This document shows positions 8,216 to 15,519 of a stretch of DNA of 55,256 nucleotides, one piece after another (within the stretch, counting starts at the first letter, position 1; each line of letters starts with the position of its first letter). Origin of the DNA: DATJNI01 sp035508275 (GTDB taxonomy: Bacteria > Patescibacteriota > Saccharimonadia > Saccharimonadales > UBA4665); the NCBI GenBank assembly GCA_035508275.1, contig DATJNI010000011.1, positions 1 through 55,256 on the forward strand, in the 5' to 3' direction. The position numbers were made by a program, and so were the translations under genes. The notes under the pieces were generated by a model. The model was not told the DNA's origin. It was given only the letters and a program-made list of their open reading frames with translations, and made no database searches.

Positions 8216-10252
8216 ATGGAGTTATCAAGTAAAATTACTGAAGTTGCTGGTATTGGGCCTAGCGTAAGTGGTAAATTCCATCAGCTCGGCATTTACACAG
8301 TCAGTGACCTTATTGAGCATTTTCCTCGTAGATATGAGGATTACTCGAACGTAACCGACATTAATAGGCTTAAACCTGGTCAAGTTAGCCTGAAGGCTAA
8401 AATAACCAACGCACGTGGTCGCTACGTTAGAAATAGGCTACATATTACTGAAGCTATAGCTAGTGACAGCACCGGTAGCGTCAGACTAGTCTGGTTTAAC
8501 CAGCCCTACCGAGCTGAATCAATAAAGCCCAAAGAAGACTACTATATCTCTGGTAAATTTGAGCTAAGACGAGGCCATCTATCCATAAACTCCCCAGCAA
8601 TAGAACTAGTTAGTGACTTACCTGCTAACACCGCTTCAATCCTAGCTGTTTATCCCAGCATTAAAGGCCTGGATTCACGAACCTTTAGACTAGCCATCAG
8701 AAAACTAACCCCAGTTTTTTCTAAACTAAAAGAAACTTTGCCGCCTGACCTAATCAAGGAACACCAGCTGCTACCTAGAAGCGAAGCCTACAGTCAACTT
8801 CATATGCCCAAAAGCACAGAAGCTCTAACGCAAGCTAAAAGACGACTTGGCTTTGAAGAGGTCCTAGAACTAAGTCTGGCTAGCCTACTAAATAAGCAAG
8901 AAAACGCCCATGAAAAAGCCCTAAGCATTCCAATTAACGAGTCTCTAGCCAAAGACTTTATTAACTCCTTGCCATTTAAGTTAACCGATGGCCAAAGAAT
9001 AAGCATGTGGCAGTCACTTAAAGATCTAGATAAAACCGAGCCCATGAATCGTCTAATTGAAGGTGACGTCGGCTCAGGTAAAACAGTTGTAGCAACATTG
9101 CCAGCTCTTATGGCTATGGAAGAAGGCCATCAGGCGGCTTTTATGGCACCCACGGAAATCCTAGCTCGCCAACACGAGGAGACCTTTAAACGTTTACTAA
9201 AACCAATAGGACTAGACAAGAGAGTAGTTCTGCTACTCGGCTCACTTAAACCAGCCGAGAAACAAAAAGCTCTAGACAAAATTAAAAACGGTCAAGCCGG
9301 GTTAATTGTTGGTACCCATGCCCTAATTCAAGAAAAAGTAGACATGCACTCTCTTGCCCTAGTCATTATTGACGAACAACACCGTTTCGGCGTTGATCAG
9401 CGAAAGGCTCTCATGCTTAAAGCTGGGCACATGCCGCACGTTCTTAGCCTAAGCGCTACCCCCATACCTAGATCCCTAGCCTTAACCCTTTACGGCGAAC
9501 TAGACATATCTTTACTGAGCGAAAAACCCTCAGGTAGAAAAGAAGTACTAACAAAAATTATTGGCCCAGCCGAAAAAGCCAGAACCTTTGAAGCCATAAA
9601 AAAAGAACTAGATAACGGTCGACAGATGTTTGTCGTTTGCCCAAGTATTAGTGAGTCAGCCAAATTAGATATCAGCTCAGCCGAGAAGGTATATAGCGAT
9701 CTTAGTAAAAAGGATTTCAAAGACTACAGAGTTGGCCTAATTCATGGCAAGCTTAAGCCTACCGACAAACAAAATGTGATGCAGGACTTTATAGATAGAA
9801 AAATAGACATTCTAGTAGCAACTACCGTCATTGAAGTTGGCGTAGACGTGCCTAATGCCTCCGTTATGCTCATAGAGAACGCTGAACGTTTTGGTCTGGC
9901 TCAGCTTCACCAACTTAGAGGCAGAGTCGGCAGAGGTCAAGAACAGGGCCACTGCTATCTAATGCTTGAAGACAGCGAAAACCCTTCTCCTAGACTAAGA
10001 GCCATGGTTAGCTCTAGCGACGGCTTTAAGCTAGCCGAACTCGACTTAGAAATTAGAGGCCCCGGTGCTATCTACGGTCTATCTCAGCACGGTGCTCTGG
10101 ATCTAAGAATTGTTAACTTGAGCGACACTAAGCTCATAAGCGAGGCAGTTAAAGCAGCTAGGAAGCTAATTAAAAACAACTTTGATCTATCTAAATACAA
10201 AACACTTGAGGATCGTGTTAATAAACTAAGAATTGTGACAAACTTAAATTAA
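8216..10252 (+). CDS. recG: ATP-dependent DNA helicase RecG
   Basis: Superfamily 2 helicase of 678 residues, normal RecG length, that remodels stalled replication forks and Holliday junctions. It shows the N-terminal wedge/OB region (IGPSVSGKFHQLGIYTVSDL, then the strand-rich part to about 150), Walker A GDVGSGKT (near base 9070), the family-specific DEQHRFGVDQR in place of DEAD/DEAH, motif III SATPIPR, and the C-terminal helicase block with TVIEVGVDVPNA and QLRGRVGRG. All motifs needed for activity are present. rsmD follows immediately with no gap, so the two are probably co-transcribed. Confidence 0.96.
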   Translation: MELSSKITEVAGIGPSVSGKFHQLGIYTVSDLIEHFPRRYEDYSNVTDINRLKPGQVSLKAKITNARGRYVRNRLHITEAIASDSTGSVRLVWFNQPYRAESIKPKEDYYISGKFELRRGHLSINSPAIELVSDLPANTASILAVYPSIKGLDSRTFRLAIRKLTPVFSKLKETLPPDLIKEHQLLPRSEAYSQLHMPKSTEALTQAKRRLGFEEVLELSLASLLNKQENAHEKALSIPINESLAKDFINSLPFKLTDGQRISMWQSLKDLDKTEPMNRLIEGDVGSGKTVVATLPALMAMEEGHQAAFMAPTEILARQHEETFKRLLKPIGLDKRVVLLLGSLKPAEKQKALDKIKNGQAGLIVGTHALIQEKVDMHSLALVIIDEQHRFGVDQRKALMLKAGHMPHVLSLSATPIPRSLALTLYGELDISLLSEKPSGRKEVLTKIIGPAEKARTFEAIKKELDNGRQMFVVCPSISESAKLDISSAEKVYSDLSKKDFKDYRVGLIHGKLKPTDKQNVMQDFIDRKIDILVATTVIEVGVDVPNASVMLIENAERFGLAQLHQLRGRVGRGQEQGHCYLMLEDSENPSPRLRAMVSSSDGFKLAELDLEIRGPGAIYGLSQHGALDLRIVNLSDTKLISEAVKAARKLIKNNFDLSKYKTLEDRVNKLRIVTNLN

Positions 10253-10786
10253 ATGAGAGTAATTAGCGGCACCTTAGGCGGCAGGGAAATAAGCAGCCCC
10301 AAGAAAAGCAAGATCCACCCCATGAGCGACAAAATGCGGGGCGCCCTATTTACTAGTCTTGGAGACATTAACGAGCTAGATATTCTCGATGCCTACAGCG
10401 GTAGCGGTGCTATAGCAATAGAGGCAATAAGCAGGGGCGCCAACCAAGCCATAGCTCTAGACAACGACCAAACCGCAATCGATACCATAAAACAAAACAT
10501 TAAAGTCCTAGGAATTTCCGACCGAGTAAAAGCTATAAGGGCAAGCATAGCTGGCTATCTAGATAATAACCCCGACCAAACCTTCGATATTATCTTTGCC
10601 GACCCACCGTATAGCGCAGTAAACGAACTACACCTTAATAAGCTAGCAACCCACCTAAAACCAAACTGTATATTTGTTTTATCCTGCCCCGGCAAAAGTA
10701 ATCCTCTATTAATTGAAGGACTTAAAGAACTAAAAAACAATGTCTACGGGGACGCTCAACTAGTGTTTTATAGGAAAATTAGTTAA
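10253..10786 (+). CDS. rsmD: 16S rRNA (guanine966-N2)-methyltransferase RsmD
   Basis: 177 residues, typical size. The N-terminus MRVISGTLGG, the SDKMRGALFTSL block, SAM-binding DAYSGSGAIAIEAISRG and catalytic ADPPY are the RsmD signature. The enzyme methylates G966 of 16S rRNA near the ribosomal P site. The ATG directly follows the recG stop, so expression depends on read-through from recG. The tRNA-Leu gene begins 28 bases after its stop. Confidence 0.93.
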   Translation: MRVISGTLGGREISSPKKSKIHPMSDKMRGALFTSLGDINELDILDAYSGSGAIAIEAISRGANQAIALDNDQTAIDTIKQNIKVLGISDRVKAIRASIAGYLDNNPDQTFDIIFADPPYSAVNELHLNKLATHLKPNCIFVLSCPGKSNPLLIEGLKELKNNVYGDAQLVFYRKIS

Positions 10787-10814
10787 AATTACTCTTGCTT
10801 TACCACTAAGACGC

Positions 10815-10901
10815 GCGGATGTGGTGGAATTGGTAGACACGCTAGCCTTAGGAGCTAGTGCCCTTACAGGCGTGGAGGTTCAAGTCCTCTCATCCGCACC
10901 A
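10815..10901 (+). tRNA. tRNA-Leu (anticodon UAG), CCA encoded
   Basis: Class II tRNA. The acceptor strands GCGGATG and CATCCGC pair fully and an encoded CCA ends at 10901. The anticodon stem CTAGC/GCTAG closes a seven-base loop CTTAGGA with anticodon TAG, which reads CUN leucine codons; CTA is very frequent in the host genes here. A long variable arm follows and the T-arm contains GGTTCAAGTCC. The gene is intact. Its T-arm is repeated at 11028, and foreign DNA begins just downstream, so it appears to be an integration target. Confidence 0.96.
10875..10891 (+). repeat. 17-base direct repeat, copy 1 (inside tRNA-Leu T-arm)
   Basis: The 17 bases GAGGTTCAAGTCCTCTC span the T-arm and the first acceptor base of tRNA-Leu and recur exactly at 11028-11044. 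A copy of a tRNA 3' segment a short way downstream of the gene is the classical trace of tyrosine-recombinase integration, with the tRNA copy as attL-like core. Confidence 0.75.
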
Positions 10902-10934
10902 GTTCACATTTGCGTTACATTATTTTGACAAACA

Positions 10935-11025
10935 TAACAGGGGCGAAGTAGCTGCTGTGGAGGTTTAATCGGGGTAATAAAACCCGAACAAAGGTTTTCC
11001 ACAGTCACAACAGTCCCCCCTGTTA
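10935..11025. repeat. three-tier nested palindrome
   Basis: Three inverted repeats share one centre: outer arms TAACAGGGG (10935-10943) and CCCCTGTTA (11017-11025), 9/9; middle arms CTGTGGA (10955-10961) and TCCACAG (10998-11004), 7/7; inner arms TCGGG (10969-10973) and CCCGA (10983-10987), 5/5. Single-stranded DNA or RNA could fold into a long hairpin with two internal loops of nearly equal size. The copy-2 T-arm repeat starts three bases after it. It could be a recombination site or a small structured RNA. There is no T-tract, so it is not an intrinsic terminator. Confidence 0.6.
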
Positions 11026-11027
11026 CT

Positions 11028-11044
11028 GAGGTTCAAGTCCTCTC
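11028..11044 (+). repeat. 17-base direct repeat, copy 2
   Basis: Exact copy of the tRNA-Leu T-arm segment at 10875-10891, 153 bases downstream. After the shared block the sequence diverges (GGGTCGAGTACC) and does not rebuild an acceptor stem or CCA. A separate 7-bp hairpin, GTACCGG (11052-11058) with CCGGTAC (11067-11073), follows. Nothing further is recognised between 11074 and the first island gene. Confidence 0.75.
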
Positions 11045-11188
11045 GGGTCGAGTACCGGACGTAAAACCGGTACATACATTTCGCCGCTTTCATTACTTCT
11101 TAGACTTGCAATAAGGTGTACCGCAGTACGTACTTTCTACACCATATTGTGGGTTGTCCGTCCACCCCACTGAGCCTATGGTTGGCGC

Positions 11189-11614
11189 ATGCCCCGCATG
11201 TCAACCAAACGGTATCTCCACATCCATCACGCACTGCGTACTGTCTGGCTTGAGGAGAAGCACGTGTTCGCCCAAGTCCCGCCTAAAGAACAGTGGGAAC
11301 TACATCTCTTCTTTACCCCAGCCAGAGACATGGACGACAGTGCCCTGCGCGACTATCGCAAGCTGATCACTGAGCGCCACCCAGCCTTGCCTCACCAGGC
11401 TGGCAAAGCATTCAAGGAGCTCGTCCTCGTCCTACGGAACAAGCGCCCATCCCGTGCCGGTTTCAAGGCTATTTCCACTCGAAGTGGTCCGATCATGATA
11501 CGCCCTACGGTAAAGCCCGAGATCGACGTCGACACGCTAGCCAAAGCCCTGATCCAGATAGCCAAAGAAAATCCAGAAGGCTTTCTTGGTGGCGATTTAG
11601 ACCTTACCAATTGA
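11189..11614 (+). CDS. hypothetical protein, island gene 1
   Basis: About 141 residues (138 if ATG 11198 is used). I do not recognise it. It is soluble, with no signal peptide or membrane segment, and mixed charged/aromatic content (YLHIHHALRTVW near the start; a helical LAKALIQIAKENPEGF near the end). G+C-rich codon use matches the other island genes and differs from the host, which supports it being a real transferred gene. An overlapping frame beginning at 11154 covers only part of it and is less protein-like. No ribosome binding site is clear at either ATG. Confidence 0.5.
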   Translation: MPRMSTKRYLHIHHALRTVWLEEKHVFAQVPPKEQWELHLFFTPARDMDDSALRDYRKLITERHPALPHQAGKAFKELVLVLRNKRPSRAGFKAISTRSGPIMIRPTVKPEIDVDTLAKALIQIAKENPEGFLGGDLDLTN

Positions 11615-11660
11615 ATCCCATGCCGAAGAACCCCATACGAGCAACAGGCTATTGCTGGGA

Positions 11661-12362
11661 ATGCTATCTAGGCTCATAATTGCGTGCATGGCTAATAGTA
11701 TGGCCTCAGACCCGGACACCTTTTGGATTGCACTCGGCGCGATTGGTAGCATGGCGGCTGCAATCGCTGCAGTGTATCTCGGAGTTCTGCGTGCACGGTT
11801 TCGTCGACCAAGCCTCTCTGTGCATGAGCCGACTGTTGGCAGAGAGCTCATCATTGCTGGAGCTTTGATCCGGCCTGACATGGAGGACCTCCAGGACTCT
11901 GCGTGGGTCCGTCTGCGCGTATCTGCGAAGGAGGGCAAGGATGCAGCGGAAGATGTCGAAGTCATCATCTTGGATGTCCGCGAGGTTGAGAGACGTCACA
12001 AAGCAGCGAGTGCACGAAGGGATGCGACCGTTGCCGGCAGTTCGCTCGTGTGGTCGTTTAGCAAAGGCGGAGTAAGAGCGCATATTCCATCGGGCGCAGA
12101 GCGCATAATTGACGTAGCTGCCGTATTCGAATTGCAACGGGTCGACGGCCTGCATCCACTTGTACTTCAGGTGGCTTCGCCGCCATACGATGGTCGACAT
12201 GAAGTCACATCTCTTGTGACTGAACTCGATCTCGCTGTAACAGCCCGCAATACAAACACGATCAGCTATTGCATAAGAATCAGGTATGACGGCAAATGGG
12301 ACGACGCCGGCGAGGATGTTTGGGAGCACTTGAAAGTCGAGTCGGTCAAAAGGCTCGACTAG
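11661..12362 (+). CDS. hypothetical single-pass membrane protein, island gene 2
   Basis: About 233 residues from ATG 11661. ATG 11688 and 11700 are alternative starts, and the last would give a very short N-terminus directly before the membrane helix (FWIALGAIGSMAAAIAAVYLGVL). After the helix comes an arginine-rich stop-transfer stretch and about 180 residues that look strand-rich (alternating hydrophobic segments such as VEVIILDVREVE and VLQVASPPYD), possibly a beta-sandwich on the cytoplasmic side. No family is recognised. Small proteins of this design are common in mobile islands and defence loci, but that is only a resemblance in architecture. Confidence 0.5.
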   Translation: MLSRLIIACMANSMASDPDTFWIALGAIGSMAAAIAAVYLGVLRARFRRPSLSVHEPTVGRELIIAGALIRPDMEDLQDSAWVRLRVSAKEGKDAAEDVEVIILDVREVERRHKAASARRDATVAGSSLVWSFSKGGVRAHIPSGAERIIDVAAVFELQRVDGLHPLVLQVASPPYDGRHEVTSLVTELDLAVTARNTNTISYCIRIRYDGKWDDAGEDVWEHLKVESVKRLD

Positions 12363-12427
12363 GCAAGCTCAACAGTGTCCCCCGACAGGTCCTAGACGTT
12401 GGCCCTTGCAAGGTGGATAATTAACAC

Positions 12428-13846
12428 ATGCTTGCCAGCACACACTTTGGTATCACGCGGAAATCTAACGACGATTGGTTCGACACGATCTTAGACGTTG
12501 ACACAGCGCTCTTCGTCGACCCATTTCTGATCTTCAAGGACACTGAGTCCTTCTGGGCGACCGCTCACGACACCCTGATCAGCCACTTCGACGAAGCTTT
12601 CACTTTAATCGCTGAAGGCTTGCTGAATCGCAACAGCCTTCAGTACCGCAAGGCAGTTGAGTTGCTCATTTTTCACGAGCCGCGAGAGCTTTGCCTTGGA
12701 TACACGGCGCTTGGAACTCGTGGAGCCGGCAGTAGCCGTGGCTTCGCATCTGATATGGCGGAAGCGATCACTGAGGCCATTCGGCGAGGGTTAAGCGCCC
12801 CTTCTCACTTCGAGGAGCTCGGTATATTGCGAAGCGGCATCGGACCGGATCGCATTTCTGACGCTACCTGCACGATCTTGAAGGCCCAGCTTATTGCTTA
12901 TACGCAAACCGTCGCAGAACGCCACAACATCAGTCTTAGTAACCATCAACTCTACGGTGCCGAGTTTGATACCCAGAGGAAACGCTTCAGAACAAAGACC
13001 GTAAGAGTTCCGACGAATCCGGTTACGAACGGTCCCCTGCTGTTCGTGCCGGAGCGATTTCTCGATGACTTGCCGACCTTAAGCCCCGGCTCATGGTGGA
13101 AATACTACGAGGCAGAACAGTTACGAGAAGATCTCAATTACGAGGTCATGAGCAAGGTCAACAAGGATGTTATCGTAAGCACCGCGCGCCAGCACACTGA
13201 GTCCGTCCGTAAGTGGGCTCAATCGGAAGAAGATGAGCCGGCGACACCCTACGATCTAGAACGAGATCGCAAGGGAGTTGTGCAGTGGGAGCCCGCAGCA
13301 ACTGAGTTCACGACCGAAAACCCGCTGGTCATCGGCCCACCCGCTAACGAGGATGAGTTCAAGAGCGTTATCGAAAAAGTGATAGATAGATTCCGCCTAT
13401 ACATTGAGGAGCAGGGAGGCTGGCGGCTCTTGTGGGACGAGGGGAAAGAAAAGGAAGAGCTCGCCGCTCAGCTGCTCTTCTACGGTATCGCGCGATGCTA
13501 CTGCGAGGCCAACAACGTCGTCGTTAGCCGCGAGGTGGAGTTGGGGCGTGGCCCAGTCGACTTCACATTCTCAAATGGCTTCAAGCACAGGGCTCATTTG
13601 GAGGTCAAGAAGCTCAACAATGGAAAGTTTTGGAATGGGCTTGACAGGCAACTGCCGTCCTACATGGTTTCTGATGGCGTTCAGATGGGTTGGTTTATCG
13701 CGATTCGTTACCGAGACGGAAAGAAGTGGGACACACGCGCTGCAGAGCTACCGGCTCGAGTGAGCGCAGCAGCCGACGCTCATGGCATCGAACTGAAAGC
13801 CTCACTTGTCGATGCTCGCCCAAAGGCTTCCGCGTCTCGGCTGTGA
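12428..13846 (+). CDS. putative PD-(D/E)xK nuclease-like protein, island gene 3
   Basis: 472 residues. The N-terminal two thirds (DWFDTILDVDTALFVDPFLI and a helical middle part) is not recognised. Near residues 375-415 there is a pattern like the PD-(D/E)xK nuclease core: GPVDFTFSN (Asp), then HLEVKKL (E-x-K) about 15 residues later, then GLDRQLPSYM, with a preceding helix containing EEL. This arrangement is found in restriction-type endonucleases, so DNA cleavage is an inference with moderate support. The ATG follows AAGGTGG at 12410-12416 by 11 bases. Codon use is foreign to the host. The large N-terminal domain could be a sensor or effector-control module. Confidence 0.6.
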   Translation: MLASTHFGITRKSNDDWFDTILDVDTALFVDPFLIFKDTESFWATAHDTLISHFDEAFTLIAEGLLNRNSLQYRKAVELLIFHEPRELCLGYTALGTRGAGSSRGFASDMAEAITEAIRRGLSAPSHFEELGILRSGIGPDRISDATCTILKAQLIAYTQTVAERHNISLSNHQLYGAEFDTQRKRFRTKTVRVPTNPVTNGPLLFVPERFLDDLPTLSPGSWWKYYEAEQLREDLNYEVMSKVNKDVIVSTARQHTESVRKWAQSEEDEPATPYDLERDRKGVVQWEPAATEFTTENPLVIGPPANEDEFKSVIEKVIDRFRLYIEEQGGWRLLWDEGKEKEELAAQLLFYGIARCYCEANNVVVSREVELGRGPVDFTFSNGFKHRAHLEVKKLNNGKFWNGLDRQLPSYMVSDGVQMGWFIAIRYRDGKKWDTRAAELPARVSAAADAHGIELKASLVDARPKASASRL

Positions 13847-13875
13847 GCCTGGGCGGCGTTCTGTCGCCCATGCCG

Positions 13876-13901
13876 CCCTTTGCTCACCCTGACGACGGCC
13901 G
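13876..13901. repeat. imperfect repeat of 14578-14603, probable remnant of the winged-helix gene
   Basis: These 26 bases match 14578-14603 at 23 positions in the same orientation. In the second copy they encode, on the minus strand, PVIRVSKG near the end of the island gene 5 protein. Here the minus-strand frame reads AVVRVSKGRHG, so the amino-acid pattern VxRVSKGRxG is kept while an in-frame stop lies seven codons upstream. It looks like the tail of a decayed second copy left between genes 3 and 4. Confidence 0.45.
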
Positions 13902-14032
13902 GGGGCGAACTAGGTTACTACTCGTCTGAGCCGCTCGGCAATCTACATCTGGAGCGGGATGTACGGGTAGGTTCCGCTTGTGCTTGCGCAATAGTCCTTC
14001 CGGGCGCACACTGGAACTACAAAGGAGTCCCA

Positions 14033-14530
14033 ATGAGCACTGCTCAGTCACGAGGCCGGTGGGGAGTCTTTTTCTACTGCATCCTGGTCCTGGCGGGCCT
14101 TATTGCTCTAGCCATACTGTACGGCAACGGCGAATTCAATTCGATTACTGGGTCGATACCCAAGGCAGCTTTCGTGGCAGCCTGGGCCGGCGCACTTGGC
14201 GGTATCGCGATCAGCTTCAAGGGTGTATTCGACCACCCCGTGAAGCAGGATCCTCAAAGCCCAGTCAAACAGGTTCTCTGGACTAACGAGCTGCTGCCGT
14301 GGCACTTGGGGCGACCGTTCACCGGCATCATCGTTGGCATCTTCGTTTACGTAGCTCTCCAGGCCACCTACCCAAACGGTCACCCCTCAAGCCTCGTGTT
14401 GGCCGCGGCTGCGTTTGTGCTCGGTACTCAGGAGCGGGCCTTCTTCGCCTTCATTAAGCAGATCGGCGCAGTAGTCGTGAGCATTCCGCAACAAAACAGC
14501 AAATCTAAAAGCTCTAGTTCTGACTCCTAG
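14033..14530 (+). CDS. hypothetical polytopic membrane protein, island gene 4
   Basis: About 165 residues with four likely membrane helices: FFYCILVLAGLIALAILY, AAFVAAWAGALGGIAIS, FTGIIVGIFVYVALQA and SLVLAAAAFVLGTQERAFFAF. It ends in a Ser/Lys-rich tail. The start is fixed by a strong ribosome binding site AAAGGAG at 14021-14027, five bases before ATG 14033; the longer upstream frame has no such site and includes intergenic sequence. No family is recognised. Its place between a nuclease-like gene and a winged-helix-like gene makes a membrane partner or effector role possible but unproven. Confidence 0.55.
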   Translation: MSTAQSRGRWGVFFYCILVLAGLIALAILYGNGEFNSITGSIPKAAFVAAWAGALGGIAISFKGVFDHPVKQDPQSPVKQVLWTNELLPWHLGRPFTGIIVGIFVYVALQATYPNGHPSSLVLAAAAFVLGTQERAFFAFIKQIGAVVVSIPQQNSKSKSSSSDS

Positions 14531-14535
14531 CGGCT

Positions 14536-14898
14536 CTAGGCGCGCCTACTCCCACTCGATCCTGCCAACCCATACCTCCCCTTGCTCACCCTGATGACGG
14601 GCGAGGTCTTGTGCTTCGCCGCCACAGACAAGAATGTGCTGATTGTGTCGTAGGGCACCTCGCGTTTCAGTCGTTGCTCGACTCTTAGCTGCACCTCCTT
14701 AGGACGTTGTCCGCCACTTGAATGCCTGAGGACAGTCAAGATTGTGGCCTGCACGGTGCCCATGGGCAGGCGTAGAATGGGTCTAGAAGGCAGCATTTGT
14801 GGGCGTTTTCCGTCCATCAGCTCACGAACCGCTCTAGCTGCAGCCTCAACCCTCGACCAGTTTTGAGGGTTCAGGCATCCGCCTCCCGTGCGCACCAT
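14536..14898 (-). CDS. putative winged-helix-like protein, island gene 5
   Basis: About 120 residues on the minus strand, convergent with island gene 4 (5 bases apart). Residues about 45-112 (VQATILTVLRHSSGGQRPKE, then VPYDTISTFLSVAAKH and IRVSKGRYGLA) have the spacing of a winged helix-turn-helix: helix, recognition helix after VPYDT, and a basic wing ending in GRYGLA. This resembles small DNA-binding regulators or HARE-HTH-like modules. It may regulate the island or act as a DNA-binding partner of the nuclease-like gene. The ATG at 14898 has GATAAT directly before it on the minus strand, too close for a promoter. Confidence 0.5.
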   Translation of the reverse strand: MVRTGGGCLNPQNWSRVEAAARAVRELMDGKRPQMLPSRPILRLPMGTVQATILTVLRHSSGGQRPKEVQLRVEQRLKREVPYDTISTFLSVAAKHKTSPVIRVSKGRYGLAGSSGSRRA

Positions 14899-15069
14899 AT
14901 TATCGACGTTCGAACCTCACGGTTTATTAAGCACTAACAGAGAGCCAACCCTTTACACTAATCTGTTTAGCTGTTAATATTTATATAAAAGCAACAAAGG
15001 TAAGTCTAAAAGAGAGCCTAACCTAAAGGCAAAAAGTACTAAACTCTAAACGACCAGGGGAGAATAGAA

Positions 15070-15519
15070 CTGAAAACCCAGCTTAACCAGCCGGCAGTGT
15101 ATATAGCTAGCTTAGCTTTGGTTATTATCCTAGCTCTAGTTTTCCATTCAGCTATAGATAAACAGATGAGAAAGTGGAAACTTCTACCAGAACCAGAAAA
15201 ACTAACCGAACTATACTTTACTCATCCTAATAACTTACCCTCAACTTATACTCCAGGCGAGCAACAAACCGTTAAGTTCACAACCCACAATCTAGAATAT
15301 GCAACAACTAGGTATAACTATGTTATTACAGAGACAAATGTCGCTACCAACCAAAGTCAAGCTCTGGCTAGTGGCAGCTTTTTACTACGCCAGAATACCT
15401 ACCAGAGTGAGTCTGTGAATATTTCCACAGTCGACCTAGGGCAACAAGTTAAAATAGCAGTAAACCTAACGAACGTTAAAGAGAGCATAGACTATTTGCT
15501 AGCGAGGAGCGGTGCATGA
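15070..15519 (+). CDS. small membrane-anchored protein with external beta domain (DUF1616-like)
   Basis: One N-terminal membrane segment (YIASLALVIILALVFHSAI) and an external domain of about 100 residues rich in Thr and strands (YTPGEQQTVKFTTHN, NYVITETN). This resembles the C-terminal portion of DUF1616 proteins found near surface glycosyltransferases; recognition is weak. The start is unusual. AGGGGAG at 15056-15062 is followed seven bases later by an in-frame CTG (15070), which gives a normal charged N-terminus (MKTQLNQPAV). The first standard codon is GTG 15097, which would cut into the membrane segment. The stop overlaps the next gene as ATGA, so it is coupled to the GT2. Confidence 0.6.
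   Translation: MKTQLNQPAVYIASLALVIILALVFHSAIDKQMRKWKLLPEPEKLTELYFTHPNNLPSTYTPGEQQTVKFTTHNLEYATTRYNYVITETNVATNQSQALASGSFLLRQNTYQSESVNISTVDLGQQVKIAVNLTNVKESIDYLLARSGA

Larger units (their letters stand above)
10902..14925. mobile_element. genomic island at tRNA-Leu (boundaries approximate)
   Basis: Between the tRNA-Leu gene and about 14.93 kb the DNA is visibly richer in G+C than either flank, and its genes prefer CTC/CTG leucine and CGC/CGT arginine codons where the flanking genes use CTA and AGA/CGA. It contains a T-arm repeat, a large palindrome, four plus-strand genes and one minus-strand gene, none of them core genes. No integrase or transposase is visible, so it is either a decayed element, a satellite that uses another recombinase, or a cargo block. 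The right boundary is set only by the return to host-like composition near 14.93 kb. Confidence 0.65.

Noticed and set aside
10935..11025. Integron attC site
   Set aside because: The nested layout is similar, but the conserved attC end boxes (GTTRRRY and its complement) are not present and no integron integrase is visible.
10982..11048. Second tRNA-like gene around the T-arm copy (ACCCGA could pair with TCGGGT, with a GGTTCAAGTCC arm between)
   Set aside because: The anticodon stem-loop has the wrong loop size, there is no proper D-arm or variable region and no CCA, so it is better explained as a copied T-arm fragment.
14865..14882. Right-hand attachment core of the island (GAGGGTTCAGGCATCCGC, sharing GAGG-TTCA and CATCCGC with the tRNA-Leu end)
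   Set aside because: Alignment needs an eight-base gap and lies within the coding part of island gene 5; chance is likely.
14905..14920. Inverted T-arm-like sequence (GAGGTTCGAAC on the minus strand) near the right edge of the island
   Set aside because: Only the first seven bases agree with the tRNA-Leu repeat and the orientation is opposite, so it does not serve as a matching core.
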